From NCBI GenBank assembly GCA_963706535.1, contig CAVPMU010000024.1, positions 1 to 64,000 of the forward strand: DNA of 64,000 nt. Direction: 5' to 3'. Within the stretch, counting starts at the first letter, position 1. Each line of letters starts with the position of its first letter. This stretch comes from RPQJ01 sp963706535. Lineage in GTDB: Bacteria; Pseudomonadota; Gammaproteobacteria; Steroidobacterales; Steroidobacteraceae. This document shows, piece by piece, positions 60,188 through 64,000 of the stretch. The translations under genes and the position numbers were made by a program. Below the pieces are notes generated by a model. The model saw only the letters and a list, made by a program, of their open reading frames with translations, made no database searches and had not been told where the DNA came from.

Positions 60188-60925
60188 GTGACAACGATAC
60201 CTGCAACACGACGCTGGTGCCTGTTCCTCAACGTCGACGGCACGCTGCTCGACATCGCCGCCACGCCGGATGGCGTGCGGGTCGACGATTCCTTGCAGGA
60301 CCTGCTCGGCACGACCCGCCAGGCGCTCGACGGCGCGGTCGCGCTGATCAGCGGACGCTCGCTCGCGCAACTCGACGCCCTGTTCGCACCGGTACGCTGG
60401 ACCGCCGCGGGCCAGCACGGGCTCGAGCGCCGGGACGCCACCGGGCGCATCCACCGCGCGCGACTCGATGACGCGGCCATTGCCGACGCGCGACTCGCGA
60501 TGGCTGCGGCCGCTGCGGAAGCGCCAGGCGCCGTCCTCGAGGACAAGGGCCTTGCGCTCGCCCTGCACTTCCGGCAGGCGCCCGCCTTCGAGCAGCAACT
60601 GCGACGGCGGGTGACCACGATCGCGCGACAGCTCGGCGGCGCGTTCCACGTGCAGGAGGGACGCCGCGTGCTCGAGCTGAAGCCCGCCGCCGCGACCAAG
60701 GCCGACGCGATCCGTGACTTCATGACGGAGGTCCCGTTCGCGGGCTGCCGCCCGATGTTCGTCGGCGACGACCTGACCGACCTCGACGGCTTCGCCGCCG
60801 TCGAGCGACTCGGCGGACTCTCGGTGGCGGTCGGCGACCACGTGAGTGCGATGCGGCGCGTGTCCTCGCCACGCGACGTCCGTGCGCTGCTCGCGGACCT
60901 CGTCGACGGCAAGGTGGCCGCCTGA
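60188..60925 (+). CDS. otsB: Trehalose-6-phosphate phosphatase with substituted nucleophile
   Basis: A 245-residue HAD-type phosphatase of the OtsB family, releasing trehalose from trehalose 6-phosphate. The motif I that should read DxDGT reads L-N15-V-D17-G-T: the nucleophile Asp is Asn here. Motifs II (LISGRS) and IV (GDDLTDLDGF) are intact, as is the cap (AGQHGLERRD; VLEDKGLALALHFRQ). The GTG at 60188 is preferred to one at 60098 since a TATACT-like -10 lies between them, near 60136. It is the first gene of the trehalose operon (start of the GH15 gene overlaps its stop). Confidence 0.85.
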   Translation: MTTIPATRRWCLFLNVDGTLLDIAATPDGVRVDDSLQDLLGTTRQALDGAVALISGRSLAQLDALFAPVRWTAAGQHGLERRDATGRIHRARLDDAAIADARLAMAAAAAEAPGAVLEDKGLALALHFRQAPAFEQQLRRRVTTIARQLGGAFHVQEGRRVLELKPAAATKADAIRDFMTEVPFAGCRPMFVGDDLTDLDGFAAVERLGGLSVAVGDHVSAMRRVSSPRDVRALLADLVDGKVAA

Positions 60926-62724
60926 TGGCGCGCATCGAGCCGAACCTCGAGCTCGGCGTCATCGGCAACTGCGAGGTCGCCGCACTCGTGGACGAGCGCG
61001 CGACGATGGTGTGGGCCTGCCTGCCGCGCCTCGACGGCGACCCGGTCTTCAACGCGCTGCTCGGCGAGGACACCGGCGAGGACGCGAGCGGCGTATTCGG
61101 CATCGACCTGCAGGGTCTTGCCGGCACGACGCAGCGCTACCAGCGCAACACCGCGATCCTCGAGACCGTCCTGCACGACGCGAACGGCAATGCGCTGCGG
61201 GTCGTCGATCACTGTCCGCGCTTCCGCGCCCGCGGCCGCATGTTCCGCCCGATGATGTTCGTGCGCACGATCGAGCCGCTCGCCGGCCGGCCGGTGGTCA
61301 ACATCCGCCTGCGCCCCACCTTCGACTACGGCGCGACCGAGCCCCAGGTCGAGCGCGGCTCGCACCACCTGTGTTTCCGCGGCAACGCGTTCACGTTCCG
61401 CGTGACCACCAACGCGTCGCTCAGCGCCATCATGGACCGGCCGTGGTCGGTGGTCGACCGGCCGCTCGCCTTCCTGGTCGGGCCCGACCAGACGATCGAG
61501 GAATCACCTCTCACGCTCGCGACACGGTTCCTCGACGAGACGCGCGACTACTGGGAAGAGTGGGTTCGCAGCCTCGCGATCCCCTTCGAGTGGCAGGAAG
61601 CGGTGATCCGTGCCGCGATCTCGCTCAAGCTCTGCACCTACGAGGACACCGGCGCCGTGCTCGCGGCGCTCACCACGTCGCTGCCGGAGAGCCCGGGCAG
61701 CGGCCGCAACTGGGACTACCGCTACTGCTGGCTGCGCGACAGCTACTTCGTCATCCAGGCGCTCAACCGCCTCGGCGCGACCCGTACCATGGAGGGCTAC
61801 CTGCATTTCATCGACCAGGTCGCCGCCAGCTGCTGCGACGGTGACCTGCAGCCGCTCTTCTCCGTCGCGGCGGAACCCGAGGTGCCCGAGCGCGTGGCGC
61901 CGGCGCTCGCGGGCTACCGCGGCATGGGCCCGGTGCGGGTGGGCAACCACGCCTACCTGCAGAAGCAGCACGACGTGTACGGCGCGGTCGTGCTCGCTTC
62001 CGCGCACTCCTTTTTCGACCAGCGCATGGCGACGCCGGGCGACGAGGTGCTCTACCGGCGGCTCGAGCGCTTCGGCACGCGCGCGGTCGAGGTCTTCGAC
62101 CAGCCCGACGCGGGACCGTGGGAGTTCCGCGGCTTCGCGCAGGTGCACACCTTCCCGGCGGCGATGTGCTGGGCCGGCTGCGACCGTCTCGCGAGGATCG
62201 GGCGCAAGCTCGGGCTGCACGAACGCGCGCGGCACTGGCAGCAACACGCCGACACGTTGCGTGAGCAGGTGCTGTCGCGTGCCTGGAACGCCGAGCGGAG
62301 TGCCTTCACCTCGGCGTTCGGCGGCGCCGATCTCGACGCGACCGCGCTGCTGCTGCCCGAACTCGGCATCGTCGACGCACGCGACCCGCGCTTCGCCGCC
62401 ACCTTATCCGCGGTCGAGCGCGAACTCAAGGACGGCGACTGGTTCTACCGCTACCGGCATCACGACGATTTCGGCCATCCGGCCACCGCGTTCACGACCT
62501 GTGCATTCTGGTACGTGAATGCGCTCGCCGCCGCGGGGCGGCGCGAGGAGGCACGCGAGCATTTCGACCGGCTGCTGTCGCGGCGGACGAGGCTCGGGCA
62601 ACTGTCCGAGGACATCGCACCGTCGACCGGCGAGTTGTGGGGCAACTTCCCGCAGACCTACAGCCTCGTCGGCATCATCAATTCCGCGATCCGGCTCAGT
62701 CGCTCGTGGGAGGACGCGCTGTGA
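60925..62724 (+). CDS. Glycoside hydrolase family 15 (trehalase/glucoamylase-like)
   Basis: A 599-residue GH15 protein. The N-terminal beta-sandwich holds NLELGVIGNCEVAALVDE. The catalytic (alpha/alpha)6 barrel carries SGRNWDYRYCWLRDSYF, a WxxxRxxxF-type motif (PWEFRGFAQVHTFPAAMCWA, in parts) and LSEDIAPSTGELWGNFPQTY with the general-base Glu. In the otsB-GH15-otsA order it could be a trehalase or a glucan hydrolase. Actual substrate is not determined. It overlaps otsB by one base and otsA by four. Confidence 0.9.
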   Translation: MARIEPNLELGVIGNCEVAALVDERATMVWACLPRLDGDPVFNALLGEDTGEDASGVFGIDLQGLAGTTQRYQRNTAILETVLHDANGNALRVVDHCPRFRARGRMFRPMMFVRTIEPLAGRPVVNIRLRPTFDYGATEPQVERGSHHLCFRGNAFTFRVTTNASLSAIMDRPWSVVDRPLAFLVGPDQTIEESPLTLATRFLDETRDYWEEWVRSLAIPFEWQEAVIRAAISLKLCTYEDTGAVLAALTTSLPESPGSGRNWDYRYCWLRDSYFVIQALNRLGATRTMEGYLHFIDQVAASCCDGDLQPLFSVAAEPEVPERVAPALAGYRGMGPVRVGNHAYLQKQHDVYGAVVLASAHSFFDQRMATPGDEVLYRRLERFGTRAVEVFDQPDAGPWEFRGFAQVHTFPAAMCWAGCDRLARIGRKLGLHERARHWQQHADTLREQVLSRAWNAERSAFTSAFGGADLDATALLLPELGIVDARDPRFAATLSAVERELKDGDWFYRYRHHDDFGHPATAFTTCAFWYVNALAAAGRREEAREHFDRLLSRRTRLGQLSEDIAPSTGELWGNFPQTYSLVGIINSAIRLSRSWEDAL

Positions 62725-64000
62725 GGCGGCTGGTGGCCGTCTCGAACCGGGTCACCGCGCCGCGCCGCACGGCGGCCGCAGGCGGGCTCGCGGTCGGCGT
62801 GCTGGCCGCGATGCGCGCCCGCGGCGGACTGTGGTTCGGCTGGAGCGGGGACCTCGTGGACGGCGCGCCCGGCGACCGCCCGATCGTCAACCGGGGCAAC
62901 GTCGCCTATGCGACCTTCGACCTGCCCCGCAAGGACCACGCCCCCTACTACGCCGGGTTCTGCAACGGCAGCCTGTGGCCGCTGTTCCACTATTTCGTCG
63001 GCACGTTCCAGTACTCGGACGTCCATTACGACGCCTATCGCCGCGTCAACCAGCAGTTCGCCGAGCGCCTGCTGCCATTGCTGCGCGGCGACGATCTCGT
63101 CTGGGTGCACGACTACCACCTCGTCCCGCTCGCCGGGATGCTGCGCGCCGCCGGCGCGCGCCAGCCGCTCGGCTTCTTCCTGCACATCCCCTTCCCGCAC
63201 GTCGAGGCGCTGCGTGCGCTGCCCGTGTATGCCGACATCGTCAATGGCCTGCTCGCCTACGACCTCGTCGGCTTCCAGACCGCCTCCGACCTCGAGTCGT
63301 TCCGCTCCGCGGTCGTCGCGCTGCACGGGCCGCGCGCGGTCCACCGCGACGGCAGCCTGCAGGTGGACGGCCGGCGCACGGCGACGGGCGTCTTCCCGAT
63401 CGGCGTCGACGTCGAGGAGATTGAGCGCGAGGCCCGCGATTCGAGCGGGCTCGAGGCCGTGCAGCGCATGCGGGCGGGACTGCTGGACCGGCGCTGCATC
63501 ATCGGCGTCGACCGGCTCGACTACAGCAAGGGACTCGTCGACCGGTTCCAGTGCTTCGAGCGCTTCCTCGAGCGGCATCCGGACCATGCGAACCACGTGA
63601 CGTTCCTGCAGATCGCACCGGTGAGCCGCGGCGAGGTCAAGGCCTATTCCGAGCTGCGACGCTCGCTCGAGCAGACCGCCGGACGCATCAACGGGCGATT
63701 CGCCGACACCGACTGGACACCGATCCGCTACCTGAACCGCAACTTTCCACACGACGTGCTGATGGGCTTCCTGCGCACCGCGCAGGTCGCCCTGGTCACG
63801 CCGATGCGCGACGGCATGAACCTCGTGGCGAAGGAGTTCATCGCGGCACAGGACCCGGACGACCCGGGCGTGCTGGTGCTCTCGACGCTGGCCGGTGCGG
63901 CACGCGAACTGCCGGACGCGATCCTGGTCAATCCGCGCGACACCAGCGGGGTCGCCGACGCGATCGAGCGGGCGTTGACGATGCCGTTGGCGGAACGACG
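62721..64000 (+). CDS. otsA: Trehalose-6-phosphate synthase, C-terminus cut by window end
   Basis: A GT20 retaining glycosyltransferase making trehalose 6-phosphate from UDP-glucose (or other NDP-glucose) and glucose 6-phosphate. GTG at 62721 overlaps the GH15 stop (GTGA). Landmarks are the N-terminal glycine loop (TAAAGGLAVGVLAAM), VWVHDYHLVPLAGML, HIPFPHVEALRALP, the nucleotide-sugar region GVDRLDYSKGLVDRF and TPMRDGMNLVAKEF. The 426 codons present lack about 40 residues found in E. coli OtsA (474). The frame is open to the last base of the window. Confidence 0.93.
   Translation, partial: MRRLVAVSNRVTAPRRTAAAGGLAVGVLAAMRARGGLWFGWSGDLVDGAPGDRPIVNRGNVAYATFDLPRKDHAPYYAGFCNGSLWPLFHYFVGTFQYSDVHYDAYRRVNQQFAERLLPLLRGDDLVWVHDYHLVPLAGMLRAAGARQPLGFFLHIPFPHVEALRALPVYADIVNGLLAYDLVGFQTASDLESFRSAVVALHGPRAVHRDGSLQVDGRRTATGVFPIGVDVEEIEREARDSSGLEAVQRMRAGLLDRRCIIGVDRLDYSKGLVDRFQCFERFLERHPDHANHVTFLQIAPVSRGEVKAYSELRRSLEQTAGRINGRFADTDWTPIRYLNRNFPHDVLMGFLRTAQVALVTPMRDGMNLVAKEFIAAQDPDDPGVLVLSTLAGAARELPDAILVNPRDTSGVADAIERALTMPLAER

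Noticed and set aside
1..64000. CRISPR array, tRNA or rRNA genes
   Set aside because: No regularly spaced 20-40-base repeats with unique spacers and no recognisable tRNA or rRNA sequence were seen.

Overview
The window is strongly GC-rich, densely packed bacterial chromosomal DNA. Gene content points to an aerobic, Gram-negative gammaproteobacterium, probably near the Xanthomonadales/Steroidobacterales/Nevskiales. The support is an OmpW/OmpA-type porin, several exported M16 peptidases, an otsB-GH15-otsA trehalose operon, acyl-CoA metabolism genes, GcvA-like LysR and WYL regulators, and a hyaABCDEF-type uptake hydrogenase. The taxonomic call is inference; there is no rRNA or tRNA in the window.

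Layout. 1-11045: lipid/acyl-CoA metabolism (two acyl-CoA dehydrogenases, one AidB-like and next to a PaaX regulator), an amidase, an ABC exporter, a GNAT enzyme, a damaged SDR and a beta-propeller protein. 11158-17549: a complete structural and maturation operon for an oxygen-tolerant group 1 [NiFe] uptake hydrogenase (hyaA, B, C, D, E, F) ending in an unusual rubredoxin-HybE fusion. 17552-21941 (minus strand): glutamine-synthetase-like ligase, aldehyde dehydrogenase and iron alcohol dehydrogenase, probably a gamma-glutamylation route for an amine or amino alcohol. 22065-25941: a B12/radical-SAM protein translationally coupled to an M81 peptidase, divergent from a TetR gene with an internal deletion. 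25949-28682 (minus): YCII, DUF1428, a CoA-transferase/racemase and an HSD10-like SDR. 28735-35000: phosphoketolase plus transaldolase, a DUF3313 protein, and an octaheme cytochrome fused to HEAT/TPR repeats. 35012-40287 (minus): an NAD(P)-binding protein, an M16 peptidase pair and a DUF885 lipoprotein. 40446-44917: a four-gene 2-oxoacid:acceptor oxidoreductase with a GltD-like NAD(P)H/ferredoxin subunit. 45034-54615: an exported methyltransferase, OmpW-OmpA, a large M16 peptidase, a GH13 lipoprotein, DUF2891, a WYL regulator and a small VNG-repeat protein. 54727-60073: glutathione-dependent formaldehyde detoxification, an AT-rich toxin-antitoxin island bounded by inverted repeats, and a LysR/exported-methyltransferase operon. 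60188-64000: trehalose operon, running off the window.

Together the genes suggest a respiratory heterotroph able to oxidise H2 in the presence of oxygen, degrade fatty or branched acyl-CoAs and amines, split sugar phosphates through phosphoketolase, detoxify formaldehyde and make trehalose.

Two cross-cutting patterns stand out. First, at least seven single-base frameshifts interrupt otherwise well-conserved genes (ABC exporter, NAD(P)-binding protein, M16 partner, GltD-like subunit, S-formylglutathione hydrolase), which looks more like uncorrected assembly indels than real decay. Several genes also lack internal or 5' segments. Second, intergenic regions carry a set of structured palindromic elements, some with identical cores, plus a striking four-copy TGCGCAT array at an exact 13-bp period upstream of paaX-aidB.
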